A stretch of DNA of 64,000 nucleotides, taken from assembly GCF_032854445.1 (NCBI RefSeq), contig NC_088306.1, positions 13,327,386 through 13,391,385 of the forward strand, given 5' to 3'. Below, one piece after another: positions 25,200 to 38,308 of the stretch. Origin of the DNA: Liolophura sinensis (taxonomy: Eukaryota; Mollusca; Polyplacophora; Chitonida; Chitonidae). Position 1 is the first letter of the stretch, and the number at the start of each line of letters is the position of its first letter. The notes beneath the pieces were generated by a model. The model was given only the letters and a program-made list of their open reading frames with translations, had not been told where the DNA came from and made no database searches. A program made the translations under genes and the position numbers.

Positions 25200-28100
25200 T
25201 ATGTCTCACTTATTTATACTCTCCGATGTTATATCCATACCCAGAGGAGGAGGGGATTATACATGTAATTTTGCACCATCTCTGTGACAGCTAGTCGATC
25301 AGTCCATCAAAGAACAGGCTTGCATTTTACTAAGAGTCACATATCGCAACTCTGATCCTAATCTAAATCTTATAACGTACGACCATTTCATAAGACAATA
25401 CTTTCTATCCCCTATTGTGTACCGACTGGTAAAACTTATGACTCAGGACTTACCATTAAGATTTATGGCTAAAGATTTATTTGTGAAATGATGCCCGGTT
25501 CTCTGGCCTCTTTGAATTGAAACTTGTAATACATGGCTTCACCATCACAAGTTTCAGCTTGATTTTGGACAAAGCTTTTTCTAGATTGAAGCTTTGATAC
25601 ATGTTGAGGGGAGAGGCTGATTTTATGGGGAAAAAAAGATGAGGTGTGTATTAAATGTATATCTCTATAAATACCATAAGAATATCCCACTTCAGCTATA
25701 AATGTCCACAGAAACATTACTTCTGTTCAGTTGTCAAAAGTTCACCTGCTCAGATTAAAATGGCTCCTCATTCAACTGTCTAGATCTTATGAAGTATACG
25801 TGGAGTGCAGTTGTGAAATAATGTCACTGTATTAAAACATTGTAGATCAGTTTGGATAACTAGTACTCTTGTAAAGGTTTGGAAGGCTTGAGGCTGCATG
25901 ACATCATCATGATTTCTTTTGGCTGTTGTAAATGTAGCATGCTCATAGATCTTACTAAAGAAACCCAAAATGGCAATAAAATAACTGTATCCATCACATA
26001 AAACCACACTAGGTTACATGATAGTGCTGACATAGTTTTGAGAGCTGTAGTTACTTCTGTATTAGCCCAGCTTCTCTTCTGACTGCCGTTTAGCTTGACA
26101 CCGTGCAGTTTGTGGGCGTGGCGATATATCAAGGGATAGTCTGACACATCTCTAGTATAGAGGAGACAGGATGCACTGATTGATCTTGACTTATGGAATA
26201 AATTAATTCTGATCTAATAGCAAAATTCTGTCCTGGGAGAAAGGCAGAGACAGTAACTTAATGGATGTTTAATGTCTATACCGCCAGCCAATCACCACTT
26301 CTGTTACAAATGAGCACATATACTTAGCCGTCTCCCAAGGCCCAGTAAGACTCACTAGATTGTTTAGTCTATATGGGGTCAGTTTATTCTGTATATATTT
26401 TAGAGAATGCCAAAAATGGAGTAAAAATAAAACTGTTAATCCGTCTTTTTTATTTTGTTTGAAGTTGATATAAATGTGGCTTAATTCAACAAGAAAAAAT
26501 TGTAAAGATAGTCCACATCTGTGAAAATAGGCGTGTCTGGGGAGAGGAGGAATATGTTATGAGGAGCAGCTCTTCAGTGCGCGCTAAAGCTGCTCACGAT
26601 ATAGCGATATACATTTGTACTTGGAATGTTTCTCTGCTAATAAGCTCAGATGGTTCATGTGAAGTGCTGGGTTATTTATGGATGCGGAGATTCTTATGAA
26701 ATATAAATGCATGGTGTGTATGGTTACAGGCATGAGAACAAGTACTGTAGCCTCAGTTATTTTGGATTACAGGTGAGCTCAAACAGGCTTAAATACCACA
26801 TCAGCCTAGTTTTTTTTATTCCTGATGTGCTTATAGTACATGTTTGTAACTCTGCGAGTACGTTTTTAATCAGCTGTTCTTATGAGTTCATGTATTGCAC
26901 CAGGGCATCTTATACAATGAACTGGAAACATGATGTATCACCAGTACCCATCCAGTCCAGTCTGTAGGCCTGTATATGGTAATAGACATAGTAGGGTTCA
27001 TGTGACATGACAGAGAAACACGTTCCTCCTCAGGAGACAACCCTCTTCTGAATGGTGATCGCCGGTTATACAACATCACAGAACTATTAAGATATACTTT
27101 TTAATGTTGGGTGGGATATGTTATCAATCTGTATTATACATTTGGTAAAGTGTTGTCATATATGTCATGAATGCAACATGGATGTATTTGGTCAAACTTC
27201 AGGTGTTAACCTAGAAGTGGTGGGTCAGAACTTACTTACAGTCAGCGTAAAGAGCGCTGGGATGTCGCAGTGTAATTAAAGGGCACAACTTCTAACCTCA
27301 GACAAAGTGCAGGTTCAGTCCACGGACTGAACAGTCAGTTAATTTGTGGTTTCACCGGCTCTTGTTGTTTGGACGGGGGTCTTGGTGACAATTGTTGTGC
27401 TGGACAGTTACCTGTGGAGTTGTTAGTATAGTCGTACTTAGCTCAATACCCCTTGATAAGAGGGATATAGTTTGAATTTTGATATGGTAAATTATCTTAA
27501 CTTGGACAGCAGTATACGAAAGGGTCCTGCATACAGTGTGTACATATCGTGCGTTGTAGCATGTGTGTTGTGTGACGATTTCAATCAGTGTCATGAGTTA
27601 TTACCGCCAAACTAGTGTGTCACAGTTATTCCATCAAACGCCTTCGCTCTATTTCTTGTTTGCAGATGAGTATTATTCTCTTGTAAGTAAATGTGCACAG
27701 AGCTCCTATATGAATGTATGTTTTGATGCATAGATTGCATTAGTGTGCCGAAAGCTGTATTAATAATAACATCATTATATCTGTTAAAGGTAACTCAGTT
27801 CAGTTACAATGATTATGCAATAAATTGTAGAATATGTTTGCATGGTTTTATTCAGAGAAGTTGGCAAATATTGAAAGTTGCTAATTAGAGGGAGAACACG
27901 TACATGGTGTGAGTGTGTGTACGTAAAACCCCTTATCTGTTATATTCTCACGGACACATTGTCAAGGAGAGCTGTTTTACCTGTGGTCATTTACAGTACT
28001 GCTTAATTGGCATTAGAGAAAGAGTTTTTCACAGCACCATTCAATGGCAGAGCTGAGATACACTGTTTGGCAGCCATAAATGATGAATAATAATTAAAGG

Positions 28101-28472
28101 GTTCATAATGCCAGGTGAAGTTTTTTGAATTCTAAACAAGTCATCAGGCCATTGTATGAAAGCTTCCCGAGCCAGCCCAGGAATTGCCATCATGGCTGCT
28201 GACTTAAAACCCTCAATCAGCACTCCTAGTCTCATCTCCAAAGGTCAGATGATTTTCATGATCAGACTTTTGATATCATATATTGACGCTGGGTGTTTAT
28301 GACTTGATTAATGGGATAAGCTCACAGAGTTTGTATGCATGACACGAATGCATCATCTGATTTTACTGGAGCCTTCAACATATAAACATTTTTCTGATTG
28401 GGCATGTTTTCAGAACCAAATGTATGCATTTGGCCTGTCAATTTTGAGAGTACTCAGTTGAACTTAAATATC
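25200..28472. other. Unique non-coding DNA
   Basis: No gene or known repeat is supported over 3.2 kb. At 27240-27330 the phrase gtcagcgtaaagagcgctgg followed by gtgcaggttcagtcc has a weak tRNA-like look. Confidence 0.5.
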
Positions 28473-28482
28473 TCAAAACCAA

Positions 28483-28641
28483 GTACATGGGAAGGTCTGC
28501 TAGCAACCTGCATATGATTGTGGGTTCCCACCAGGTTCTGCCCAATTTCCTCCCACCATTAAATGCTGGCAGCCGTCGTATAGGTGAAATATTTTTGAGT
28601 ACAGCGTAAAACACTAATCGAACGAATAAATAAAATAATTT
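28483..28641 (+). mobile_element. SINE-A, 5'-truncated insertion
   Basis: It starts at gtacatgggaaggtctg and runs through the tail domain (ttgagtacagcgtaaaacac) to an A/T tail. A perfect 10-bp duplication, tcaaaaccaa, is present at 28473-28482 and 28642-28651, so the truncated form is itself a complete insertion. Confidence 0.9.
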
Positions 28642-29236
28642 TCAAAACCAAAATCTTATACATTGAAACCTAGAACATTGAAAATTGGACCAGTAAAAAT
28701 TGTTGATTTTGATAGGTGGCCAGTTTATCGGGGGTGTCGTTTTTAGGATAAAGCAGAACAGAAAAAAATCCCAGCTAATATATAACCAAATTTCAATTGT
28801 ACAAGTATTTCCACGCCCAAGTATGGATAGAATGCGCATTGGATTTGTACAGAATGGGACTGATAGATTTAATTCACAGGTTCCCGTGTATCAGGGATAG
28901 ATTGCAGGTAATTTAAATGAACAAAAATGTGGTCCACATCATGAACCTGCAGGTTTTGACAGGATTCTGGTTTATTGATTGTCTGGTTTTCACAAGTTGC
29001 ACTGTGTTATATGTTATATATCTTGCAATGAGGATACACCATTTCCATTACAAGTTAAGAATAATGCTTCCACAGGATTGAAAATTAAAGCGACTGGAAA
29101 GTATGGTTTTGTTTGCATTGATATAATTGCAGACATCGGTCTCGCTCTCAAAGGTCATTGGTTCAAATCCTAGAAAGGTCACCATAATCTCTAATGGTGC
29201 ACCCATCATGGTGAGTTCAGGTGCTGATAGGTTTTA

Positions 29237-29378
29237 TTTATTTATTTATTTATTCGATAGGTGTTTTACACCGTACTCAAGAATATTTCACGTATACAAC
29301 AGCGGCCAGCATTATGGTGGGAGGAAACCGGGGAGAGCCCAGGGAAAACCCACGACCATCCGCAGGTTGCTAGTAGAC
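29237..29378 (-). mobile_element. SINE-A, 5'-truncated insertion
   Basis: The minus-strand 3' half of SINE-A runs from its (aaat)n tail to the ggttgctagtagac point. A perfect 13-bp duplication, ctgataggtttta, lies at 29224-29236 and 29379-29391. Confidence 0.9.
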
Positions 29379-29391
29379 CTGATAGGTTTTA

Positions 29392-30711
29392 AGTGATGTG
29401 GTTAAATTCTGTGCACTGTAGTTCAAGTATCCACAGTTGTTGCAAATGATTTAAGGTAGCAGTTTCTTAATGCCTTGGACGGTGGGAAGTGGTGTGTTTC
29501 ACTTAGCTTGTCAAGAGATTTGAGTTTCACTGTATGGAGTACTTGGGGATATTGGTTGTATTAAAGTGTAATAGAGGAGGGAAGACATCAGTCAAGGGTA
29601 GAATTGACTGATCAATGGCTACGCCTCCCAAATTATCACCACTCAATCACGGATGTAAACATACCTCAGCCAGCTAGGGCAGACACCTTGTACAACAATT
29701 AGTACTTGACTATAGTGCAGGTTGCAGCATATAGAGAGCTATCAAGCAAAACACAGAAAATAACTAATGCCTTCAAAAACCCTTTTAAAATGAAAAAAAC
29801 ATAAATGGTGTAGTTGGATTGTCTCTTAAGATTTTTCTGGAAATTTAAATTCAGATTGTTGCATATCCGATCATAGATCAAACAGACAAGAATGGGTTTA
29901 ATTACCTCTGGTTCTGAGAACCATCCATGCAAAAAGTGCAAAAACCATTAGTGTGCATGTGAATATGTTAGTGTAATTGAGTTAACTTGAATGGTGAGTA
30001 CATGTAAAACTGCTAGTACGTCCTCATATATTCATACCTGTAACAATGGTCTGCATAGTAGAGGCTTAAAGAATGATTGAGTGTTTTACAGAGAGGCATT
30101 GTTCAGTTAATATCTACACTACTGATAGCTGAATTAAAATAATGACTTCATGGGAAAACCAGAAAATCATGTGAAACACAAATGAGAACAGTTTTTTTTG
30201 AGACCTACAGGCATGTGGCTTTGCAAAAGTAATGCACAATAGGACTGTTTTTTATCCACATATAATGACAATGCATTAGGACTGTTCAGATCTCCTTTTC
30301 CTTCGACTATACACTTTGGCAAAAACATGAATGATATTTTCATAAGCCTTGAATAATTTTGTCGCTCTGTGTTTTGTCACTCTGTGTTTTGTTGCAATGT
30401 TTGAATATAGGACAGAAACAGAGGAGAAGTGTTATATATCTGGCAGTTCTTTCAAGCTAACCATGCCAATTACAATGGTGCATTCTGTTTCGGACCTAGC
30501 AAGAGTTCTCTGAATATTTGGGGCGTGGCTAACTAGCCCATGTGCACAGTTAACTCTCTGTTGTCGATCGGTCATTACACTGACGGTCTTTTGACCTTTT
30601 GATCTGGTGATGCATAAAAATATGGTGGGTCTAAACCGAAATGTGGCCAGACCTGAGTAGGGTTGTTTAGGATGTGAATATATTCCTAGAATCTACCAGT
30701 ATATCTGGGCC
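29392..30711. other. Unique non-coding DNA
   Basis: Nothing is recognised between the truncated SINE-A and the 35-bp minisatellite. At 29142-29195 ctcaaaggtcattggttcaa is a weak box B-like remnant just upstream of the SINE. Confidence 0.5.
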
Positions 30712-31486
30712 GACACCCAGTATGTTGAAGACAGGCTACCATATATTATATCCAATATATTGAAGACAGACTTCTGTGTATTACATCCAGTATGTTGAAG
30801 ACAGTCTACTGTATATTACATCCAGTATGTTGAAGACAGGCTACGGTATATTACATCCAGCATGTTGAAGACAGGTTACTGTATATTACATCCAATATAT
30901 TGAAGACAGACTTCTGTGTATTACATCCAGTATGTTGAAGACAGTCTACTGTATATAACATCCAGTATGTTGAAGACAGGCTACAGTATATTACATCCAG
31001 TATGTTGAAGACAGTCTACTGTATATTACATCCAGTATGTTGAAGACAGGCTACGGTATATTACATCCAGTATGTTGAAGACAGGCTACGGTATATTACA
31101 TCCAGTATATTGAAGACAGACTTCTGTGTGTTGCATCCAGTATGTTGAAGACAGACTTCTGTGTATTGCATCCAGTATGTTGAAGACAGTCTACTGTATA
31201 TTACATCCAGTATGTTGAAGACAGACTTCTGTGTATTGCATCCAGTATGTTGAAGACAGTCTACTGTATATTACATCCAGTATGTTGAAGACAGACTTCT
31301 GTGTATTGCATCCAGTATGTTGAAGACAGTCTACTGTATATTACATCCAGTGTGTTGAAGACAGGCTGCGGTATATTACATCCAGTATGTTGAAGACAGT
31401 CTACTGTATATTATATCCAGTATGTTGAAGACAAGCTACTGTATATTACATCCAGGATGTTGAAGACAGTCTACTGTATATTATAT
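30712..31486. repeat. Minisatellite, 35-bp unit
   Basis: About 22 units contain catccagtatgttgaagac and then either gtctactgtatatta, ggctacggtatatta or gacttctgtgtattg. The three variants alternate in blocks, which suggests higher-order duplication of two or three units at a time. Confidence 0.95.
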
Positions 31487-31783
31487 CATTGTAATGTAAC
31501 CAGTAGTCAGTGCAATTACGAAAGTGACAAAAATTGAAAATAAAACAGGGTCAGTAGCTGACAGGTGTCCCCTGGTCATTTTGAGAAAAATTGTCATGGC
31601 CAGTATGTGCTATAAAACACCCTAAAGAGTGGTTTGAGGGCTTAGAAATCCAAGATGGCAGACAGCAACCATACTGGATTAATTTATACATTGTGGCCAC
31701 AAAATCAATATCTTACTTGCCCTCTTACTGATTTGTTGAAAACTGTTGAAGGTGTCTTGTTTTTAAGATCAGGTGTGACAAAA

Positions 31784-32026
31784 TTTGAGTTGATTGGTGT
31801 TTTACGCCGTACTCAAAAATATTGCAAGTACGCAATGTCATGCCAGCATTGTGGTGGGAGGAAACAGGACAGAACCCACAATCATCCACAGGTTACTGGC
31901 AGATCTTCCCATACATGAGTGGAAGCCAGCATTAGCTGGACTTGAACTCACAGCGACGACTTTGTTAATTGTCTCCTGGGTCATTGTGCTATGGTGACGT
32001 GTTAACCGTCTCAGCAACAGAGGCCC
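31784..32026 (-). mobile_element. SINE-A copy with 15-bp duplication
   Basis: The minus-strand copy is nearly full length, from ttgattggtgttttacgccg to gcaacagaggccc. It is flanked by a perfect 15-bp duplication, tcaggtgtgacaaaa (31769-31783 and 32027-32041). It has no A/T-rich repeat tail left. Confidence 0.92.
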
Positions 32027-32041
32027 TCAGGTGTGACAAAA

Positions 32042-32964
32042 GGGTCAGCGCACTGAAAGCACTACATGTCCATGTATAATTTCTATATCTTTCACAGCAG
32101 GGAATAGCAAGGAAGCGATCTGCCATTTTGTTTGTTTGTTTTGTGTTTGTCGGCTTCTTTTAGTGCCTTTAAACATGCATTGCTTATCATCATCAGAAGC
32201 ACATGTTGGTAATAGAATGATTTGTGAGTCTTCTTTATGTTGAAGTCTTAGGTGTTATCAAAGTATTTCTTTTCTTTCAGATGAACAGTTGGTATTGATA
32301 TGATACCTTATTTTTGTAATAGTTTAAGACTGTTCAAGAAGTTGTAATGTATTAATTGTTCATTTTTCTAAATGTAACGTTTTCATGTATGCGAGATTGT
32401 TCCGTATGAGAAGAACTATGTTGCTATACCTCCTTGATGCAGTGATTAACACATGCTACACTTCGTAGCGAGTTATGTCAACACAACCAAAAAGGTCTTC
32501 ATAAAAGATGACATGAAAGAGTGTCCTGATCTCGCCGACAATATCCTTGCCAGGCTCAGTGTCTGTAGAATGCATAAGATGCAATAATTGATGGCTGATT
32601 AGAAAAAAGTTGAGCTTGGTGGAAATTCATGCTTGAGAAACGAACCACCAAAAAAAAAAGTTCCAATTATGTCATGTTTGGTTGGCAAGGAGCAAGCAAT
32701 TGCTGTGATACAGGCCAGAGTGACAACCCATGTTTTTTATGTCTCTGCCATTGTTCTGCAGTTGAGCAAGTGGGACAGTTACTGTTATAAAAGAGCTTGT
32801 CAGAAAGAGTAACATCTTTTTAAAGGATGGTACTGTCAATAAAAAAAGTCGCTTTGAGCAAAGTTGATCAAAGGGTGAAGCTTTGCAGTGGCTGAAGGTG
32901 TTCTGCCTCCACAGAGCAACTCTTTTGAAATCAAAGGGCTGTCAAGAACTGTGGAGTGCCTTTT
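32042..32964. other. Unique non-coding DNA
   Basis: No feature is recognised between SINE-A and the 61-bp minisatellite. Confidence 0.5.
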
Positions 32965-33748
32965 GACTCACTGTGGTGTTGAGGAACTTACATTTGGTTG
33001 GCTGTACTTCGGTTGGCCTGCCTGGACTCACAGTGGAGTTGAGGAAACTTCCAATTGGTGCACTGTACTTTAAACTGACCACCTTGATTTACTATGGAGC
33101 TGAGGAAGCTTCCAATTGGTGCACTGTACTTTAAACTGACCACCTTGATTTACTATGGAGGTGAGGAAACTTCCAATTGGTGCACTGTACTTTAAACTAA
33201 CCACCTTGACTCACTATGGAGTTGAGGAAACTTCCAATTGGTGCACTGTACTTTAAACTGACCACCTTGATTTACTATGGAGTTGAGGAAACTTCCAATT
33301 GGTGCACTGTACTTTAAACTAACCACCTTGACTCACTATGGAGTTGAGGAAACTTCCAATTGGTGCACTGTACTTTAAACTGACCACCTTGACTCACTAT
33401 GGAGTTGAGTAAACTTCCAGTTGGTGCACTGTACTTTAAACTGACCACTTTGACTCATTATGGAGTTGAGGAAACTTCCAATTGGTGCACTGTACTTTAA
33501 ACTGACCACCTTGATTTACTATGGAGCTGAGGAAACTTCCAATTGGTGCACTGTACTTTAAACTGACCACCTTGACTCACTATGGAGTTGAGGAAACTTC
33601 CAGTTGGTGCACTGTACTTTAAACTGACCACCTTGACTCACTATGGAGTTGAGGAAACTTCCAGTTGGTGCACTGTACTTTAAACTGACCGCCTTGACTC
33701 ACTATGGAGTTGAGGAAACTTCCAATTGGTGCACTGTACTTTAAACTG
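32965..33748. repeat. Minisatellite, 61-bp unit
   Basis: About 12-13 units contain ttgactcactatggagttg, aggaaacttccaattggtgc and actgtactttaaactgacc. The first units (32965-33040) are diverged and the later ones nearly identical, so the array has grown toward its right side. Confidence 0.95.
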
Positions 33749-34632
33749 TACACCCTTTTCTTTCTTGCCCCTGGTCATTACCTTTCCTTTGGGGCTGGCC
33801 TAAAATTTACCACAAAAGCTGACATGCTCAGATGTTGGGTGCTCAGTAGTGGAAAGTATTTCTCATAGGCTGGAATGTTTGTCTTGGGTTCATTCGGCTT
33901 GATCTTCCCTGAGCATTTTGTCTTGTTTATTAATTAAAATATTAATGGATGATATGCACTGGTAACATTCCTGTGATGATGTACACAACACTACATGCCT
34001 TTCCAGAAGCAAACCATATTTTTTTGTTGGGGGGGGGGGGGAGTTTGTAGGAGAGAGGTGATACGTTTCTTGTACATGTAGGCTTACAATGTATGTGTGA
34101 GTGTTGTGTAAGTGGTGGACAAGTCAGAAATGTCAGAAACTCAAGTAAGATGGATTACACGCTTGATTAAGAGGGAGGCCTAATTCCTAAGTACACAAAG
34201 CTGTAGGACTTTCTGTTGTCTTCCTGATGTTTGCCGACAGGTATTTTTAGGTTCTTTGCACTAATCTACAACACTGGGTATTGCTATCTTTATGACCTTG
34301 GAGAGAAATAAACAAAGAAAGTATAGGGATATCCAGAGGTTATATTAAGCTGTTCTAGCTTAAAGCATATATAGGTTGAGAATTAAGTTGAATGCACCAA
34401 CTCAGTAACATTTAATATACTCTTTTGTGTTTATGAAACTTACCAGAAGTATGCAGGATCTCATCATTGATAAACGATGTAATGTGTTCAAATAAAGCTT
34501 TAGTCATTTAAACTCCTTAGCTTTACAGTTTTTCATTGTCCTAAACCAAACCTGTGAAATGATATCCCTGTAACCTACATTTATATGGGGTTGACTGTTG
34601 ATGGCAAAAGTTCTGATGCTGTCAGTGTGCAA
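33749..34632. other. Non-coding DNA with a G run
   Basis: A run of 12 G lies at about 34029-34041. Nothing else is recognised. Confidence 0.5.
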
Positions 34633-34871
34633 CAAGTTACATGTGTGGCAAATGTAACATGATAACAAATTACATGTGTGGCAAATGTAACATGATATAA
34701 CATGATAACAAGTTACATATGTGGCAAATGTAACATGATAACAAGTTACATGTGTGGCAAATGTAACATGATAACAAGTTTCATATGTGGCAAATGTAAC
34801 ATGATAACAAGTTACATGTGTGGCAAATGTAACCTGATAACAAGTTACATGTGTGGCAAATGTAACATGAT
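34633..34871. repeat. Minisatellite, 33-bp unit (11 codons)
   Basis: About seven units carry acatgtgtggcaaatgtaac and atgataacaagtt. Because 33 is a multiple of three, frames on both strands stay open. The + strand frame repeats ITSYMCGKCNM with a CxxC pair in each unit. No coding evidence exists beyond the repeat itself. Confidence 0.93.
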
Positions 34872-34965
34872 GGTCAAATATGTAATACATGTATTTTTCA
34901 GATGTGGAGAAAATGGTAGAATAAAAAAAAAACAAATGAGCCTTCTCAACTTTCTACATCTTTGT

Positions 34966-35004
34966 ATTCCAACTGCGGTTTCGAAAGTCTTGTTCTTATC
35001 AAGG
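34966..35004 (-). other. Hammerhead-like hairpin of a Penelope-type terminus
   Basis: On the minus strand the block reads ccttgataagaacaagactt followed by tcgaaaccgcagttggaat. The order cttgatRag, a short stem and gaaac resembles the hammerhead ribozyme core (CUGANGA ... GAAA) that is known in terminal repeats of Penelope-like elements. The first core C is T, so activity is doubtful. A second copy is at 12855-12892. Confidence 0.4.
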
Positions 35005-35057
35005 AATGAAGTATAACAGTGTGACAGGCTTTATATTTAGTCATGTTTCCAGGGAGT

Positions 35058-35580
35058 AAATGGTCACTGGGAAAGTGCCCATACTTTCTTCAAAGTTTGA
35101 AGAAAGTATGGGCATGCCAAAACGTTGTGAAAGAGATCAAAAACGATAATAATATTAATCTTAGTGATTAATATTATCACTTATAAACTTATAAAATCAT
35201 TATAAACTAGTGTAAAATCAAACAATATAATACAGTTCATTATGTACATTAAACATAGCATTCTTCAATACTGTGTAACAATGAATGGTTAATTAATACA
35301 CAGGTGTGGTCAAATGATCGAGACCTATGGCAAGTTTCTTTAACATCTAACAAAGCCTTGTTTCCATCGTGAACTTTGTAAAATGGAAAAACTTTGAAAG
35401 GTGGTGTCAAAGAGAGAAAGCACTGTCTAATGTGTCGACTAAGAGGAACTGAACAGTGATTTCCATTGAAAATCTGTTGTCTGTGTACAGTTAGTCAAGA
35501 TCTTAAATCTGTTGTCTGACCAGTGTATTGTTTTCCGCGCCTCTGGCATATAAGTGTGTATACAACATATTTAAATTTGT
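35058..35580 (-). mobile_element. Penelope-like element 3' fragment (second copy)
   Basis: The sequence from gtaaatggtcactggg to catatttaaatttg is collinear with 39976-40500, including the GIY-YIG end in decayed form and the AT-rich block aaaatcaaacaatataatac. The rest of the element is missing. Within it, 35077-35113 is a near-perfect hairpin that the other copy lacks. Confidence 0.85.
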
Positions 35581-36849
35581 ATGAATGGTATTGTATTTGT
35601 TCATTCACTTTAATAGACACATAATGATCCAGTTAGCAAGCAGTACATCACTATGATAGTTTATAAGCAGCTAGCTTACACCCAGAAGACTGGCATATAT
35701 TTGACATGAGAAAATAAAATTCACATGGTTGTCTCAATTAGCTCTTTCTCACTTTTTCTGGTTCACCCACCACACTTGTTTCTTACCCACAAGTCTTGAG
35801 AAGCAGATGATAAGCTTTGGTCACATACTAAGTTTCCTGGGTGAGCATAAAGCATATCGCTTTATCCATCCTCCCTTGCTCTAATTGCTCTCCATTTAGA
35901 GGGGCTCTTTAATGGGTTGGCAGAATTCAGTAAACTAGATTACCTGAAAATCAGGAAGCTGGAAGGGCGTAATGGGGATTTGTTGACAAGTTTATGGAGT
36001 GTTAATTTGAAACTGTGGCTGGGTCCCTGCCCTAACTGCTGATAGAAACCCCACCCCAGCTGGGTCATGTTAAAGAACAGATGCATTGCACTGCAGTAGG
36101 GTATCACTGAAAGACAAAAATCTTAATGCTGGATAAATGTGTAAATTACTTGAGACTACTGGGATATTTTAACACAAATAAATCCAGTTTGTTTATGTCA
36201 GTGTTCCTTGTTGAAATATAGGAACATGGCAACTTTACTTGTTAATTCCTCATGAGGGTCATTGCTTAAACATGGTGGCCACAGTTGCCTTGTGACACAT
36301 GTTCAGAAGGTGAAATCCGCCCAATCCTTTACTAGTAGAAACAAAAAGTGATGAAGAGTAGTCTTCTTGTCAAAAAATGTCAATTAAAATAGCTGAAAAG
36401 AAACATTTTAAGAGAGATCATGTACAATTAGCAAACAAATTATTAAAAAAAACAGTATGTCTTCTCACATGTTTAATAAGTAGAGCAGGTACAAAATAAA
36501 CTTTTGTCTTTGAGAATTGAAAACTAGAATCAATACCACAAAAACAGGAATTACCTGTAGTATGATTCCTGTCCGTGTATGTTTACAGGCATATTCATTC
36601 TGATATGTTTACATGTATATGTACTTGCAGTGCAAAAATGTTGAACAGCCATCTAAAGACCTTTTTCAAAATTGCTTGCCAAGGAGAATTCATGTTCAAA
36701 TCTACATGCAGCTAAGGTTTTGTACGGTGGTAAATATGGAATCTTCATTCCCCTTTGAAGAACACAATTTTTGATCTTAATCATTAACGTTGTGGGGACC
36801 TACAATGTATAATGTATTCTTGTAATGTTTTCATACCTCACTCAGTGAA
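35581..36849. other. Unique non-coding DNA
   Basis: No gene or repeat is supported between the Penelope-like fragment and the repeat block that leads to exon 1. If the gene has 5' exons inside the window, they are too short to see here. Confidence 0.5.
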
Positions 36850-36875
36850 TTTAGGGTGGTATGCTGGAAATACCC

Positions 36876-36898
36876 CGTCTGTCTGTCTGTCTGTCTGT
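36876..36898. repeat. (GTCT)n microsatellite at the start of a dispersed repeat
   Basis: Five to six GTCT units are followed by acacacgattttgtccatgc. This pairing with a (GTCT)n start is part of the repeat block at 36850-37160. Confidence 0.85.
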
Positions 36899-37399
36899 AC
36901 ACACGATTTTGTCCATGCATCTCCTCCCAAAATACTGCACCGATTGTTATGAAACTTAACATACATTTTCAATATCATCTAAACTTGTGCATGCATAAGT
37001 TTAGTTACAATCGTGTAATTATTTTCATAATTATTCTCGTTCAGGTAATTAGTGCTATAATGGATTTTTATGTTCCATACACAGATTTTGTCCATGCAAC
37101 TCCTGCTAAAGTAATTGCACCAAAAGTGCACCAATTTCCATCATATCATCTACATTCTTAATAATAATGACAGTTTCATTAGTATTTTTATTTTCTTAGT
37201 TAACCCCTGCCCACCCCACCCCACCCCATGTACCCCAGGCTCATTGTATGCTTTCATGCACACAGCTAAATGAACAAGCTGAAGACACGTAATTTCATTA
37301 TCTTGAGGTTATATTTCAGTATGTATGTAGGACTATATTTTTAGTCAGTTTTGGGGTTTACTCTCATGAGTTGTATCTTCATAGTATTCAACTAGTTAT

Positions 37400-38232
37400 A
37401 TTTTCATATAATATATTATTTTCAGTAATATTTTTAGTTCCCTGAGCGTCGGCTTCCAATAACAGGGAAGGCAATGTTAAACAAAATGTCAAAGGTGGTA
37501 TCTTAAAAAGTATTGCAGGTATTGAGATCAGGGTTTGCATGCATGTAAAGCACAGTAACATGAGGGGGATATGTTGATGTGGTGGGAACATATTAAATAC
37601 CATGAATTACTGATTTCCTGACTTAGTGTGTTGTGTATTAGAGTCAGTGTTACAGAATGTTAGGGGTGGTATCTCAAAAAGTGCTGCATGTATTGAGCTC
37701 AGGGTTTGCACTTATGTAGAGTACAATATTCGATTATGAATTACTGATTTCCTGACTTAATGTATGTTGATGTTTAAAATAAATGTTAAACAAAATGTTG
37801 AAGAGTCGTATCTCAAAAGTACTGCGTTTATTGAGCTCAGGGTTTGCACACATCATTATCATTTAAAGCACAATAACTTGCGGGGAATATTCCATGGCTG
37901 ATATCGTGTGTGCTTAGTAAATACTGTAAATTACCAAATTCCTAATTTAGTTTATTGTGTATTAGAATCAAAGTTAAAGAAAATGTTTAATAAAACTATC
38001 AAGAATTGCCGCATGTATTGACCTGAAATTTTAAAAAAAAATTTTTTTTTAAATGTATGCTTACAGTGTACCATGACTCAAGGGTGTTGTTCCATCACTG
38101 ATGCTCATTGTGTGCTTATTAATTACCGTAAATTACAAAATTTACGATTTCAGTACTTTATGTATTGAGCTGCAGTTTTGCATTCATGAGTCTGCTACAG
38201 GCGAGCTCTTAGGTATATGTAGCCTTGCTTTG
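37400..38232. repeat. Dispersed repeat R1, copy 1, left part (degenerate tandem units)
   Basis: Units of roughly 150-190 bases repeat the phrases gtggtatctcaaaaagt, tgtattgagctcagggtttg, aaattacc-aaattcctga and cttagtgtattgtgtattag. The same phrases in the same order occur at 51560-52060. The preceding block 36850-37160, with (tctg)n and two versions of gattttgtccatgca, may be part of the same element. It ends at gtagccttgctt just before exon 1. Confidence 0.7.
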
Positions 38233-38308
38233 AAATGTTGGGGGATGGAGGTTTCAGTTGTTTTTTTGTTGAGTGAGCTACAGTGGTGTGTGGTATTGTG
38301 TGTTTCAG

